Of a stretch of DNA of 64,000 nucleotides, positions 50,009-58,957 are shown one piece after another. Made by a program: the position numbers and the translations under genes. The stretch spans positions 1,444,955 through 1,508,954 of the forward strand of contig NZ_RFLW01000001.1 of assembly GCF_003719295.1 (NCBI RefSeq), given 5' to 3'. Numbering within the stretch: position 1 is the stretch's first letter; every line of letters begins with the position of its first letter. The stretch is from Haliea alexandrii (GTDB lineage Bacteria > Pseudomonadota > Gammaproteobacteria > Pseudomonadales > Halieaceae). The notes below the pieces were generated by a model that saw only the letters and a program-made list of their open reading frames with translations, did no database searches and was not told the origin of the DNA.

Positions 50009-50605
50009 ATGAGTAGCGATGGCGTGAACACCGGCAGGAGACGTTTCCTGACCGCCGCGACGAGTGTGGTTGGCGTTGCCGGCGCAGTGGGAATCGCGGT
50101 GCCGTTTGTCGGGTCGTGGAATCCCTCGGCCAAGGCAAAGGCCGCAGGTGCACCCGTGAAGGCGGATATCAGCAAGCTGGAACCCGGCCAGATGGTCGTT
50201 GTGGAGTGGCGGGGCAAGCCGGTTTACGTGGTCCATCGCACCGCGGCCATGCTGGCCGATCTCGACAAGCTGACCGGTGAGTTGAAAGACCCGGACTCCG
50301 CGATATCAACGCAACCGGCCTATATCGATGGCCCGGCGCGCGCGCTGCGCCCGGAGATATTTGTTGCCGAGGGGCTGTGCACGCACCTGGGGTGCGCGCC
50401 CAAATATCGACCCGAGGTCGGCGCCGCCGATCTGGGGGGCGACGAGTGGCTGGGTGGCTTTTTCTGCCCCTGCCACGGTTCCAAGTTCGATTTGTCCGGG
50501 CGCGTCTACGCCGGCGTCCCGGCGTCCACCAACCTGGTGGTGCCGCCGTACTCCTATGAGACCGAGTCGGTTCTGGTAATTGGCGTGGACGCGGAGGCAG
50601 CCTGA
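50009..50605 (+). CDS. petA: Ubiquinol-cytochrome c reductase Rieske iron-sulfur subunit
   Basis: Carries electrons from quinol to cytochrome c1 in the bc1 complex. The 198 residues have a twin-arginine-type N-terminus (GRRRFLTAA) leading into the membrane anchor, then the 2Fe-2S domain with Cys124-His126 and Cys153-His156 as ligands and Cys129/Cys155 as the disulfide (CTHLGC and CPCHGS). The ATG at 50009 has AGGAG 8 nt upstream. Its last base overlaps the start of the next gene. Confidence 0.97.
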   Translation: MSSDGVNTGRRRFLTAATSVVGVAGAVGIAVPFVGSWNPSAKAKAAGAPVKADISKLEPGQMVVVEWRGKPVYVVHRTAAMLADLDKLTGELKDPDSAISTQPAYIDGPARALRPEIFVAEGLCTHLGCAPKYRPEVGAADLGGDEWLGGFFCPCHGSKFDLSGRVYAGVPASTNLVVPPYSYETESVLVIGVDAEAA

Positions 50606-52644
50606 TGATCAATATGCTTGTAGGACTTCGGGACTGGGTCGACGAACGCCTGCCCATCATGCGCGCATGGAACACCCACATGGGACAGTACTACGCGCCC
50701 AAGAACTTCAATCTCTGGTACTACTTTGGTGTGCTGTCGCTGCTGGTTCTGGTGAATCAGCTGCTGACCGGTATCTGGCTCACCATGAATTACACCCCCA
50801 GTGCCGAACAGGCCTTTGCCTCGGTCGAATACATCATGCGTGATGTCGATTACGGCTGGATTCTGCGCTATATGCACTCCACGGGTGCCTCCGCTTTCTT
50901 TGTGGTGGTCTATCTGCACATGTTCCGGGCACTTATCTACGGCTCCTACAAGAAGCCGCGTGAGCTGATCTGGGTCTTTGGCATGCTGATTTTTGTCGTG
51001 TTGATGGCCGAGGCCTTCGTCGGCTACGTGCTGCCCTGGGGCCAAATGTCCTACTGGGGCGCGCAGGTGATCATTTCCCTGTTCGGCGCCATTCCGGTGG
51101 TCGGTGAGGACCTGGTGACCTGGATTCGCGGCGACTACCTGATTTCCGGTGTGACCCTGAACCGCTTCTTTGCTCTGCACGTGGTTGCCCTGCCGATCGT
51201 ATTGCTCGCTCTGGTGGTGCTCCACCTGCTGGCGCTGCATGAAGTGGGCTCGAACAACCCGGATGGGGTCGACATCAAGAAACACAAGGGTCCGGATGGT
51301 GTGCCGCTGGACGGCGTGGCCTTCCACCCCTACTACACGGTGCACGACCTGCAGGCCATTGGTGTGTTCCTGTTCATCTTCTGTGCGGTGATGTTCTTCA
51401 TGCCGGAGATGGGTGGCTTCTTCCTCGAATATGCCAACTTCGAAGAAGCGAACGCGCTGAAGACCCCGGACCACATTGCGCCCGTGTGGTACTTCACGCC
51501 GTTCTATTCTGTGCTCCGTGCAGTGCCGGACAAGTTCTGGGGCTTCATCGCTTTCGCCGCCTCAGTCGCGATTCCGTTCCTGTTGCCGTGGCTGGATCGC
51601 AACCCTGTCAAGTCCTGGCGCTACCGTGGCACGCTGAACAAGGTCATGCTGGTCTTGTTTGTGGCCAGCTTCCTGATCCTCGGCGTGCTGGGCGTCAAGG
51701 CGCCGACACCGGAGCGTACGCTGCTGGCGCAGATCTGTTCGGTGTTCTACTTCGCCTTCTTCCTGCTGATGCCGATCTGGTCAACGCTGGACAAGACCAA
51801 GCCGGTTCCCGAGCGCGTTACGATGGACGGCGGCATCGGTTTCTGGGGCAGCCTTGCCGGCCTGGCGCTGATTCTCGCGCTGACCATTCTGCCGCTGAAG
51901 GCGGTGGGTGCCGGGGGCGAGTACAACTGCGGCTCCATGCCCTGCGATGAAATCAGCGTCAACCCTCACGACAAGCCCTCTCTGCAGAATGGCGCCAAGC
52001 TGTACATGAACTATTGCATGGCTTGCCACTCACTCAAGTATGCGCGTTACAAGCGCACCGCGGAGGACCTTGGTATCCCCGAGGATTTGTTCAGCGATAA
52101 CCTGATCTTCGACCCCGATGTGCGCATCGGCTCGCTGATGGATAACGCGATGGACGATCGTCTGGCGAAGACCTGGTTCGGCGCGACGCCTCCTGACCTG
52201 ACCCTGGTATCCCGCGCCCGGCAGCCGGAATGGCTGTACACCTACCTGCGCACCTTCTACCTGGATGAGAGCCGTCCGTACGGGGTGAACAACAAGGTCT
52301 TCAAGGATGTGGGCATGCCCCACGTGATGCTGGAGCTGCAAGGCCTGCAGGCGTGTGCCATGGGGCCGGGTAAAGCCAACAACGGCGGCGTGCGGCGCGA
52401 CCCCCTGACGGGTGAACCTCTGCTGGAGGAGCCCTGCGGTCAGTTTAAGCTGGTGCAGGAGGGCTCCATGTCGCCGGAAGAGTTCGACGGCGCCATGTAC
52501 GACCTGGTGAACTTCCTCGCGTACACGGCTGAACCGAGCGCGGCGGATCGGCAGCGCATTGGCGTATACGTGTTGTTGTTCATCCTGCTGTTCTTCGTCT
52601 TCGCCTGGTTGCTGAACCGCGAGTACTGGAAAGACGTTCACTGA
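50605..52644 (+). CDS. Fused cytochrome b / cytochrome c1 of the bc1 complex
   Basis: One 679-residue frame encodes both subunits. Residues 1 to about 405 are cytochrome b: eight helices, haem ligands His91, His105, His192 and His207, and a Qo motif PVWY at 293-296. Residues about 410-679 are cytochrome c1: a signal-like helix ([22 protein letters not shown], 415-436), the haem c site CMACH (471-475), a GMPHVM stretch with likely axial Met571, and a C-terminal anchor helix (652-670). No stop or ribosome site separates them; Met407 (51823) is the only internal start candidate and has no Shine-Dalgarno. By analogy with FbcH of Bradyrhizobium, the polyprotein is probably cut after AVGA by signal peptidase. 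Confidence 0.95.
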   Translation: MINMLVGLRDWVDERLPIMRAWNTHMGQYYAPKNFNLWYYFGVLSLLVLVNQLLTGIWLTMNYTPSAEQAFASVEYIMRDVDYGWILRYMHSTGASAFFVVVYLHMFRALIYGSYKKPRELIWVFGMLIFVVLMAEAFVGYVLPWGQMSYWGAQVIISLFGAIPVVGEDLVTWIRGDYLISGVTLNRFFALHVVALPIVLLALVVLHLLALHEVGSNNPDGVDIKKHKGPDGVPLDGVAFHPYYTVHDLQAIGVFLFIFCAVMFFMPEMGGFFLEYANFEEANALKTPDHIAPVWYFTPFYSVLRAVPDKFWGFIAFAASVAIPFLLPWLDRNPVKSWRYRGTLNKVMLVLFVASFLILGVLGVKAPTPERTLLAQICSVFYFAFFLLMPIWSTLDKTKPVPERVTMDGGIGFWGSLAGLALILALTILPLKAVGAGGEYNCGSMPCDEISVNPHDKPSLQNGAKLYMNYCMACHSLKYARYKRTAEDLGIPEDLFSDNLIFDPDVRIGSLMDNAMDDRLAKTWFGATPPDLTLVSRARQPEWLYTYLRTFYLDESRPYGVNNKVFKDVGMPHVMLELQGLQACAMGPGKANNGGVRRDPLTGEPLLEEPCGQFKLVQEGSMSPEEFDGAMYDLVNFLAYTAEPSAADRQRIGVYVLLFILLFFVFAWLLNREYWKDVH

Positions 52645-52697
52645 TATGCCCCCGGGACCGGCGTTTTGCCGGTCTCCCCCACGTTCTGGATTGCACT

Positions 52698-53354
52698 ATG
52701 AAACGAGCTGATGACAATGCACTGGGTGTGGCGGCGAAACGGTCTTCCATGACCTTCTTCTCTGACAGTGCCAGCCAATACAGCCACCGCGTGCGCATCG
52801 TACTCGCCGAGAAGGGCGTGACGGTCGACATGATCGAGTCGGATAGCGCCCACCCTCCCGCAGAGCTGGCTGACCTGAACCCCTACAATTCACTGCCGAC
52901 GCTGGTTGATCGGGATCTCGTGCTCTACGAGTCCAAGGTGATGATGGAGTATCTGGACGAGCGGTTCCCGCATCCGCCCCTGCTGCCGGTGTACCCGGTC
53001 GCGCGCGCGGAGAGCCGCCTGTATATCCACCGTATCGAGAAGGACTGGTGCTCGTTGGTGGATTCCATTCAGCATTCCCGCAGCGACAACGTCGTCAGCA
53101 AGGCGACCAAGGAATTGCGCGATGGTCTGGTGGGTATTGCGCCTATCTTTGCGGAAAAGCCCTTCTTCATGAGCGAAGAGTTCACGCTGGTCGACTGTTG
53201 CCTGGCCCCCATCCTCTGGCGTCTGCCCTCCCTCGGCATCGAGGTGCGCCCGGGCAAGCAGACCAAGCCCTTGCTGGCGTATATGGATGCGCTGTTTGGT
53301 CGTGAATCGTTCCAGGAGAGCCTCTCCGAGCAGGAACGCGAGATGCGCCCCTAG
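52698..53354 (+). CDS. sspA: Stringent starvation protein A
   Basis: GST-fold protein that binds RNA polymerase and alters transcription in stationary phase. The 218 residues have [28 protein letters not shown] at the N-terminal thioredoxin fold, the highly conserved [19 protein letters not shown] with the surface PHP pocket, and [17 protein letters not shown] at 52728 is another possible start that would match E. coli length better. It lies between the bc1 genes and sspB, a conserved order. Confidence 0.95.
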   Translation: MKRADDNALGVAAKRSSMTFFSDSASQYSHRVRIVLAEKGVTVDMIESDSAHPPAELADLNPYNSLPTLVDRDLVLYESKVMMEYLDERFPHPPLLPVYPVARAESRLYIHRIEKDWCSLVDSIQHSRSDNVVSKATKELRDGLVGIAPIFAEKPFFMSEEFTLVDCCLAPILWRLPSLGIEVRPGKQTKPLLAYMDALFGRESFQESLSEQEREMRP

Positions 53355-53383
53355 GGGAAACGACGAAGGGGTAAGCCCAGCGC

Positions 53384-53806
53384 ATGAGTGACGACACCGC
53401 GACAATGACGCCCAGCCGCCCGTACATCATGCGGGCGCTGTACGAGTGGATTGTCGACAATGACTGTACACCCTACCTGTTGGTTGATGCCAGACGGCCG
53501 GGCGTTGAAGTACCTTCCCAGTATGTGAAGGACGGGCAGATCGTGCTCAATGTAAGCCCGAGCGCGGTGATTGAGCTGCTGATTGGCAACGAGTGGATCA
53601 GTTTCAATGGCCGCTTTGGCGGCACGCCCACCGATATCCTGCTGCCGGTGGGTGCTGTGATCGGGATTTACGCCCGTGAAAATGGCCAGGGGATGGTGTT
53701 TGAGGCGGAAGAGTCACCCGAGCCGCCCGATGACCCCTCTGGTGACGATGGGGGAGGCTCCACGTCGAAACCGGAAGGGCGACCGTCACTGAAGATCGTC
53801 AAGTAG
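53384..53806 (+). CDS. sspB: ClpXP adaptor / stringent starvation protein B
   Basis: Delivers ssrA-tagged proteins to ClpXP. The 140 residues have the substrate-binding beta fold (RPYIMRALYEWIVDNDCTPYLLVD, INVSPSAV-like region and FGGTPTDILLPVGAVIGIYARENGQGM), an acidic flexible linker, and a C-terminal ClpX-tethering segment RPSLKIVK. It follows sspA by 29 nt. Confidence 0.96.
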   Translation: MSDDTATMTPSRPYIMRALYEWIVDNDCTPYLLVDARRPGVEVPSQYVKDGQIVLNVSPSAVIELLIGNEWISFNGRFGGTPTDILLPVGAVIGIYARENGQGMVFEAEESPEPPDDPSGDDGGGSTSKPEGRPSLKIVK

Positions 53807-53819
53807 TGACCCAGCCTGG

Positions 53820-53839
53820 CGCGGCGCCTGTGCGCCGCG
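53820..53839. terminator. Hairpin between convergent sspB and dolP
   Basis: CGCGGCGC-CTGT-GCGCCGCG forms a perfect 8-bp stem with a 4-base loop in the 34-bp gap between two convergent genes. There is no T-run on either side, so it is at best a weak bidirectional terminator or mRNA 3'-end stabiliser. Confidence 0.45.
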
Positions 53840-53840
53840 G

Positions 53841-54413
53841 TTACGGAATGGTCTCGAACAACTGCACCACGCGGGTCACGCCAGAGACCGAGGCGGCCAC
53901 ATCCGCTATCCTGCGCGCCTCTTCTTTCGATACCAGCCCCATCAGATAAACCACGCTGTTTTCGGTCACCACCTTGGTGCGCATGCCGGGTGTATCCATG
54001 TTGGTCAGCAGCCAGGACTTGATTTTCGTGGTGATCCACGCATCACTGGTGCGCACCAAAGCGCCGGTGGGTGCCTTCACATCGATTTCGTTGTAGATGC
54101 GCCGTACGCCGCGTATTTTCCGCACCTCATCGGCCGCCTGGGTTTTCAGGTCAGCGGTGCCCACCTGCCCGGCGAGCAGCACGAAACCGTTGTAGCTGAC
54201 GGCGATCAGGTGGGCGTCGTCGAACGCGGTGTTCGCGGCGTGGATGTTGACGATGGCCTTGACTTCGATGCTCTCGTCCTCAAGCCGTTGTGCCATGGTG
54301 CGCTCGTCGGGTTGATCCTCGATGGAGTCAGCCTCGACCGTCGCCAGCATGCTGCCGCAGCCGGTGAGTAGCAGGCTGCCGAGAAGGGTGAGGAGCGGTG
54401 CAAATGGTTTCAT
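53841..54413 (-). CDS. dolP: Outer-membrane BON-domain lipoprotein DolP (YraP)
   Basis: Outer-membrane lipoprotein that binds anionic phospholipid and supports envelope integrity and the BAM machinery. The 190-residue precursor has lipobox LTGC (Cys19) and two BON domains (about 48-115 and 125-190), each with the central glycine of VSYNGFVLLAGQV and ENSVVYLMGLV. It lies 2 nt after diaA, the order seen in many Gammaproteobacteria. Confidence 0.93.
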   Translation of the reverse strand: MKPFAPLLTLLGSLLLTGCGSMLATVEADSIEDQPDERTMAQRLEDESIEVKAIVNIHAANTAFDDAHLIAVSYNGFVLLAGQVGTADLKTQAADEVRKIRGVRRIYNEIDVKAPTGALVRTSDAWITTKIKSWLLTNMDTPGMRTKVVTENSVVYLMGLVSKEEARRIADVAASVSGVTRVVQLFETIP

Positions 54414-54415
54414 GA

Positions 54416-55018
54416 TCAGTTTCCGTTGTAGTTGCCGAACAGGCTGCGGTCAATCAGTTCACAAAGCAAGTGAATGATCACCGTGTGCAATTCTATCACC
54501 CGCGGGCGCCGCGTGGCGGTGCAGGCAACGGCGATATCCGTGCCCTCCAAAAGCTGACTGAGCGATGTGTCTTGCGTGTTGGACAGCACGACGACGGCAA
54601 CGTTGCGTTCCCGCGCCGCTTCGATTGCCCGCAACAGGCTGCCGGCGGCGGTGGCGCTGCTGAAGCACACCAGCGTGTCACCCGGTTGCCCCAAAGCCCG
54701 CACCTGACACGCCCAGATCTCATCGAGGCCGTGTTCGTGCGCGATACCGGTAAGGCTGGCACCGTCTGCTGACAGGGCCATAGCGGGGAGGGAAGGTCGG
54801 TCGCGCTCGAGCCCGGCTAGCAGGCTGCTGCAAAGCAGTTGGGCCAATCCTGCATCCACACCATTGCCGCACGCCATTACCTTGCCCTCCCGCAGCAGCG
54901 TTGCCACCATACTGGCGGCGGCTCGCTGAATGGGGTCGGCCAGCTCATCTACCGCCATTGCCAGCGTGCTGATGGTGTCCTGCACGGTATCGGCGATCAG
55001 CCCGTAGTCATCATCCAT
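54416..55018 (-). CDS. diaA: SIS-domain protein DiaA (phosphoheptose isomerase-like)
   Basis: A 200-residue SIS-fold protein of the GmhA/DiaA type. VMACGNGVDAGLAQLLCSSL replaces the usual GNGGSAADA sugar-binding motif, and the zinc/catalytic residues of GmhA are not obvious. That, and the location between yraN and dolP, favour DiaA, which binds DnaA and promotes replication initiation. The isomerase role is less likely. Confidence 0.85.
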   Translation of the reverse strand: MDDDYGLIADTVQDTISTLAMAVDELADPIQRAAASMVATLLREGKVMACGNGVDAGLAQLLCSSLLAGLERDRPSLPAMALSADGASLTGIAHEHGLDEIWACQVRALGQPGDTLVCFSSATAAGSLLRAIEAARERNVAVVVLSNTQDTSLSQLLEGTDIAVACTATRRPRVIELHTVIIHLLCELIDRSLFGNYNGN

Positions 55019-55041
55019 GCACTATGTCCGTCGCTGGGAAG

Positions 55042-55401
55042 TCAGGCACTGAAAGCGCTGCGAATCCACTGCGGCGCCGGTTCAGGCATGGATTGTCGCG
55101 GGTTGAAGGCAAGCACGTCAAATCGACAGGGCCTGGCCCGCCACTGCGCGTTGCGTTGCAGGAATACGCGGGCGGCACGCAGCAGCTTGCGCTGTTTTCG
55201 CCTGTCCACCGATGCGGCGGCGGAGCTGAAGCGCGGGTTGCTGCGCGCGCGTACTTCCACGAACACCAGGTACTCACCATCGAGGGCGATAATGTCAATC
55301 TCCCCCAGCTTGCAATGAAAGTTACGCTGCACCACCTGCCATCCCTGCGCACAGAGCCAGCGTGTGGCCGCGTCCTCATACCAGTCTCCCGGGCCCTGCA
55401 T
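55042..55401 (-). CDS. yraN: YraN-family (UPF0102) putative endonuclease
   Basis: A 119-residue protein of the restriction-endonuclease-like fold. The motif pieces NFHCKLGEIDIIALDGEYLVFVEVRAR hold the expected E-x-D and E-V-K/R residues, with R in the last place. A cellular substrate is not established for the family, though links to recombination have been proposed. It sits between lpoA and diaA as usual. Confidence 0.92.
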   Translation of the reverse strand: MQGPGDWYEDAATRWLCAQGWQVVQRNFHCKLGEIDIIALDGEYLVFVEVRARSNPRFSSAAASVDRRKQRKLLRAARVFLQRNAQWRARPCRFDVLAFNPRQSMPEPAPQWIRSAFSA

Positions 55402-55434
55402 ACCGAAGCCTCCCTGCCTCGGTGGCAGTATAGG

Positions 55435-57249
55435 TCACGGTTGGGCCAGGTCGCTGCCATCAAATACCGCCAATACGGGCTCACGCTGTAAACGCAGGCT
55501 GGGGTCCAGTCTTAGCAGCCCCGTGTCTCCTCGCAGCAGGACATCGGCGCCGGCCTGCAGCTGGGCGAAGCGGGATTGCACCAGCCACGCATCCGCGCCC
55601 AGTGCGTTAAGGCGGGTGAGACTGTCACTGCCGGTGTCGCCGGCGGCAATGGCAACCCGCAACCCCGGGTTGCTGCCAAGCAGCCAGGGTATTTCGGCGA
55701 GGCGCATGCCGTTCAGATCGCGATCTCTTGAGTCGGGCACACCGCTGTAGGCGCTGGATAGCGCGTAGACGGGGATAGTACCCGCATAGTGAAACGCCAG
55801 CAGTGGCTTGAGGGAACGCGCCTCAACCGGGGAATCCGCAAGCAGGAAGATGACATCGATATCCTGTCGCCGGCGCGGGGTGAATTCGATGTTGGTGGCC
55901 AGCATACTGCGGATGTCGCTGGCGCGCTGTTCGCTGGCGTTCAGGTTGAGCGCATTCTTGATGTTGTCAGAGTAGGCCTCGGCACTGGCGTAGCTCGCGG
56001 TGCTGACAATCTGGCCCCCCAGTGCCTGCCAGCGTTGCTGCAGGACGTCCCCGAGCCGCGCGCCGCGCTCACCGGCGGGGCGCAGCAGCAGAGCCTTGCG
56101 TGCACCGGAACCGTAGGCCAGTTCGGCGATGCGCTGTGCATCATCCTCGGGTGCCAGCGACAGCTGCACCAGTGCACTGCCACTTTGCAGGGCGTCACTG
56201 TCGGTGCGGTTCAGGGCCAGGATAGGTACAGGGCGCTCGGGTATCTGCCCCAGCTCAGCGACCGCTTCCTTGCTCAGAGGCCCGACGACGATCTCCGCAC
56301 CGTCGGCAATTGCCTGGCCGTACGCGGCGGCAGCGGATGCATGGGCGGTGGTATCGATAACGTTGAGCGCATAGGGAGTCTCCCCGCGCGCCCGGGCGGC
56401 GAAGTAATGGGCCAGGTAGCCGTCCTGCACCGCACGGGCGGCAGGCGCCAGGCGCCCGCTGAGTGGCAACAGCAGTGCCACCTTCCGCGGTGCGCGCACG
56501 CCCCGGGCAATATACTCAAGGCCTCCCGGCAGCTGCAGGGCGGCGGGGTGAGAGGGGTGTTGGTTGCGCCACTCCAACAGCGCTTCCTGCAGAGATTGCG
56601 GGTTTTCGGCGCGCCGGTCCCGCAAGGCCAGTTCCAGCCAGCCGCGCCAGTCCGCGTCGGGCGCGTTGGCCAGGGCTGTCGCCATAGCGGCCTCGCTGCT
56701 GCGGTTGAGGTCGCGCCAGATAGCACGGCGCAGACCTGCATCGGCGGGTTGCTGCGTCAGTATCTCTGCCCCAATCCGGGCGCTTGTTAGCCAGTCCCCG
56801 GCGAGCTGTGCGATTGCCCGGGTGAACTCGGCCTGCTCCAGTCGCAGTGCCGCGGGTACGTCTTCCTCTGGCCCGGCGGTGAGCAGGGCGTCTGTGCGAT
56901 CGAGGTCGCCGCGCAAAAATGCCGCACGAGCAAGCAGGAAGTCCCGTCGGCTGCGGTCAGCCGCCTCCAGGTCCTGCGGAAGGCTCGCAAGGGTCTGCTC
57001 AGCAGCCATCCAGTCGCGCGCCCTCAGAGCGGCGCGGGTCTGCTCGAAGGTCGCGTCCCAACGGCTTGTGGGCATGGGCGGGGTCAACGTGGGCGAGGGC
57101 TCCGCTGGAGCCTCTGGCACCACTTCCTGTGCGCTGGGTGCGACGGGCTCAGGGGGCGCGGTGGTGCAGCCAGTGGCCAGGGCCACTAGCAGAATGGCCG
57201 CCGCTGCTGTTTTGCCGCCCGCGGTGGTCGGGGTCATTGTACGCGTCAT
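55435..57249 (-). CDS. lpoA: Outer-membrane lipoprotein LpoA, activator of PBP1A
   Basis: Spans the periplasm and activates the class A penicillin-binding protein. The 604-residue precursor has lipobox ATGC (Cys28) and a Pro/Ala/Glu linker. A helical TPR-like N-terminal domain (about 60-255) is followed by a C-terminal periplasmic-binding-protein-like domain beginning at KVALLLPLSGRLAPAARAVQDG. The ATG at 57249 has AGGA just upstream; the earlier open frame is not credible. It diverges from rsmI. Confidence 0.93.
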   Translation of the reverse strand: MTRTMTPTTAGGKTAAAAILLVALATGCTTAPPEPVAPSAQEVVPEAPAEPSPTLTPPMPTSRWDATFEQTRAALRARDWMAAEQTLASLPQDLEAADRSRRDFLLARAAFLRGDLDRTDALLTAGPEEDVPAALRLEQAEFTRAIAQLAGDWLTSARIGAEILTQQPADAGLRRAIWRDLNRSSEAAMATALANAPDADWRGWLELALRDRRAENPQSLQEALLEWRNQHPSHPAALQLPGGLEYIARGVRAPRKVALLLPLSGRLAPAARAVQDGYLAHYFAARARGETPYALNVIDTTAHASAAAAYGQAIADGAEIVVGPLSKEAVAELGQIPERPVPILALNRTDSDALQSGSALVQLSLAPEDDAQRIAELAYGSGARKALLLRPAGERGARLGDVLQQRWQALGGQIVSTASYASAEAYSDNIKNALNLNASEQRASDIRSMLATNIEFTPRRRQDIDVIFLLADSPVEARSLKPLLAFHYAGTIPVYALSSAYSGVPDSRDRDLNGMRLAEIPWLLGSNPGLRVAIAAGDTGSDSLTRLNALGADAWLVQSRFAQLQAGADVLLRGDTGLLRLDPSLRLQREPVLAVFDGSDLAQP

Positions 57250-57332
57250 GCTATCCTTCCGGCTGCAACGGGACCGCAGCCACCAGCGGTGAGGTCCATG
57301 CCAGGTAAATGATACAGGGCCAGGGGTGATCA

Positions 57333-58166
57333 GTGGAATCCGGACTATATGTTGTTGCCACGCCAATCGGCAACCTGGGAGATATGACCTCGCGGGCCCT
57401 GGCGGTACTTACTGCGGCGGATATTGTCGCAGCAGAGGATACGCGGCACACCGCGCGCCTGCTGCAGCATTTCTCCATCACGGCGACGCTGCTGGCTTAC
57501 CATGAGCACAGCGGCGAGCGGGCGCAGGCGCGCATATTGGAGTGCATCGCCGGTGGTGGTGTGGTGGCGCTGGTGTCGGATGCCGGCACACCACTGATCT
57601 CCGACCCCGGTTATCGCCTGGTGCGCGACGCGCAGGACGCCGGTCACCGGGTGATTCCACTGCCTGGGCCCTGTGCTGCGATCGCCGCACTCAGCGCCTC
57701 TGGCCTGCCCACTGACCGTTTCCTGTTTGAGGGCTTTCTGCCCGCCAAAGCGGGCGCCCGTGCGCGCCGCCTGCAGGACCTGGCGGCGGAATCAGCGACC
57801 CTGGTGTTTTATGAGGCACCGCACCGGGTAGCAGAGACCCTGCAGGACATGGTGACGGCCTTTGGTGACCAGCGTGAGGCGCTGTTGGCGCGGGAATTGA
57901 GCAAAACCTTCGAAACGCTGAAGCGGGCGCCCCTGGGGGACCTGGCGGTTTTTGTGGCAGCCGATAGCAACCAGCAGCGTGGCGAGATTGTGCTTGCTGT
58001 TGGCGGCCAGCGCGGGCGCGATGAGGCGCTCACGCCCGATGTCACCCGGATGCTGCTGCGACTGGCTGAAGAGTTGCCCGCCAAGCGTGCTTCCGCTGTG
58101 GTCGCCGATCTCACCGGGCTGCGCAAGAAGGCGCTGTACGACTATCTCCTGGGGCAAAAGAGCTGA
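57333..58166 (+). CDS. rsmI: 16S rRNA 2'-O-ribose C1402 methyltransferase
   Basis: Methylates C1402 in the decoding centre with S-adenosylmethionine. The 277 residues have the tetrapyrrole-methylase-like fold: LYVVATPIGNLGDMTSRAL, AAEDTRHTARLL, LVSDAGTPLISDPGYRLV and LPGPCAAIAALSASGLPTDRF. The GTG at 57333 has AGGGG upstream. It diverges from lpoA, as in E. coli, and precedes rnpB. Confidence 0.96.
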   Translation: MESGLYVVATPIGNLGDMTSRALAVLTAADIVAAEDTRHTARLLQHFSITATLLAYHEHSGERAQARILECIAGGGVVALVSDAGTPLISDPGYRLVRDAQDAGHRVIPLPGPCAAIAALSASGLPTDRFLFEGFLPAKAGARARRLQDLAAESATLVFYEAPHRVAETLQDMVTAFGDQREALLARELSKTFETLKRAPLGDLAVFVAADSNQQRGEIVLAVGGQRGRDEALTPDVTRMLLRLAEELPAKRASAVVADLTGLRKKALYDYLLGQKS

Positions 58167-58215
58167 CCACACCCCGGCGCTCCCGACGGGAGCATTCACG
58201 CCAGGGAAGTTTGTG

Positions 58216-58244
58216 TTGCCCGGGGGCCGCGCAGCGGGTAGGCT
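58216..58244 (+). promoter_or_regulatory. Probable sigma-70 promoter of rnpB
   Basis: TTGCCC (58216-58221) and TAGGCT (58239-58244) are 17 nt apart, and the likely 5' end of the RNA at 58252 lies 7 nt after the -10 box, just as expected. Confidence 0.6.
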
Positions 58245-58251
58245 TGCCGCC

Positions 58252-58594
58252 GAGTCGGTCAGGCGATCGCTTCTGGTTTCGGCCAGGGGAGGAAAGTCCG
58301 GGCTCCACAGGGCAGGGTGCCAGGTAACGCCTGGGGGGCGCGAGCCTACGGAAAGTGCAACAGAAAGGATACCGCCCGGCGCGAGTCGGGTAAGGGTGAA
58401 AAGGTGCGGTAAGAGCGCACCGCGCGGCTGGCAACAGGCGTGGCGATGGTAAACCCCACTCGGAGCAAGACCAAATAGGAATCCGTATGCTGCGGCCCGC
58501 AGTGGATTCGGGTAGGTCGCTACAGGCCGGCGGTGACGTCGGTCGCAGATGAATGATCGTCCACGACAGAACCCGGCTTATCGACCGACTCACT
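58252..58594 (+). ncRNA. rnpB: RNase P RNA (class A)
   Basis: Catalytic RNA that trims tRNA 5' ends. The conserved cores GAGGAAAGTCCGGGCTCC (58290s), CAGGGTGCCAGGTAACGCC, GGGTGAAAAGGTGCGGTAAG, GGTAAACCCC and CAGAACCCGGCTTAT (near 58567-58581) occur in the right order. The 5' end GAGTCGGTC pairs with GACCGACTC at the 3' end, forming helix P1 and fixing the ends to within a few bases. At about 343 nt it is a normal bacterial type A RNA. It lies between rsmI and mraZ, a common place in pseudomonads. Confidence 0.97.
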
Positions 58595-58606
58595 TATCCC
58601 CTTTCC

Positions 58607-58635
58607 AACGCGGCGGCAGCCTGTGCCGCCGCGTT
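58607..58635 (+). terminator. 12-bp perfect hairpin after rnpB
   Basis: AACGCGGCGGCA (58607-58618) is perfectly complementary to TGCCGCCGCGTT (58624-58635) around a 5-nt loop. It lies 13 nt after the RNase P RNA. The stem is very stable but only two T follow it; the nearest T-run is 25 nt further on, so it may act with that run or protect the 3' end. Confidence 0.5.
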
Positions 58636-58852
58636 GCTTGCGCCCGACGTCGCCGCTTATGTTTTTTTCTACTAAAACGTGGCTGCTGGCAGAAGAAAAT
58701 AACCTTTAACTTAAAGTGAATCCTCAATATACGATGTTAGCGGTCTGTTTTAATGTATTTTTTGTTTTCATTTACCCTCTCAGAAGCTGAAGAATCACCC
58801 GCCAATCAGCGCTAATTAGCTGAAATTAAAACGTTTTTCGCGACTGGCTCGC

Positions 58853-58882
58853 TTGACACTCCAATTGCTGCGCCCCTATAGT
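58853..58882 (+). promoter_or_regulatory. Main promoter of the mraZ division/cell-wall cluster
   Basis: TTGACA (58853-58858) is a perfect -35 box and TATAGT (58877-58882) a five-of-six -10 box, with an 18-nt spacer. Transcription should start near 58889, directly before the MraZ boxes. Confidence 0.8.
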
Positions 58883-58890
58883 GTCGAAAA

Positions 58891-58924
58891 GTGGGAAGAA
58901 GTGGATATATCTGGTTTTTTGTGG
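58891..58924 (+). promoter_or_regulatory. MraZ operator: four TGG boxes on a 10-bp period
   Basis: GTGGG, GTGGA, CTGGT and GTGGT begin at 58891, 58901, 58911 and 58921, exactly 10 bp apart, so all lie on one face of the helix. MraZ is known to bind TGGG-type direct repeats with 10-bp phasing near its own promoter and to repress it. Position just after the predicted start site fits repression. Confidence 0.7.
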
Positions 58925-58957
58925 TTTTGAAGGGCCGGATAAGCGGGGGAAACTGGC

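Larger units (their letters stand above)
58595..58957. other. AT-rich spacer between rnpB and mraZ
   Basis: These 363 bases hold no convincing gene. From about 58655 to 58850 the sequence is much richer in A and T than the rest of the window. It contains the hairpin at 58607, a T7 run near 58660 that may end the rnpB transcript, the dcw promoter at 58853-58882 and the MraZ boxes at 58891-58924, the last three listed separately. Confidence 0.7.
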
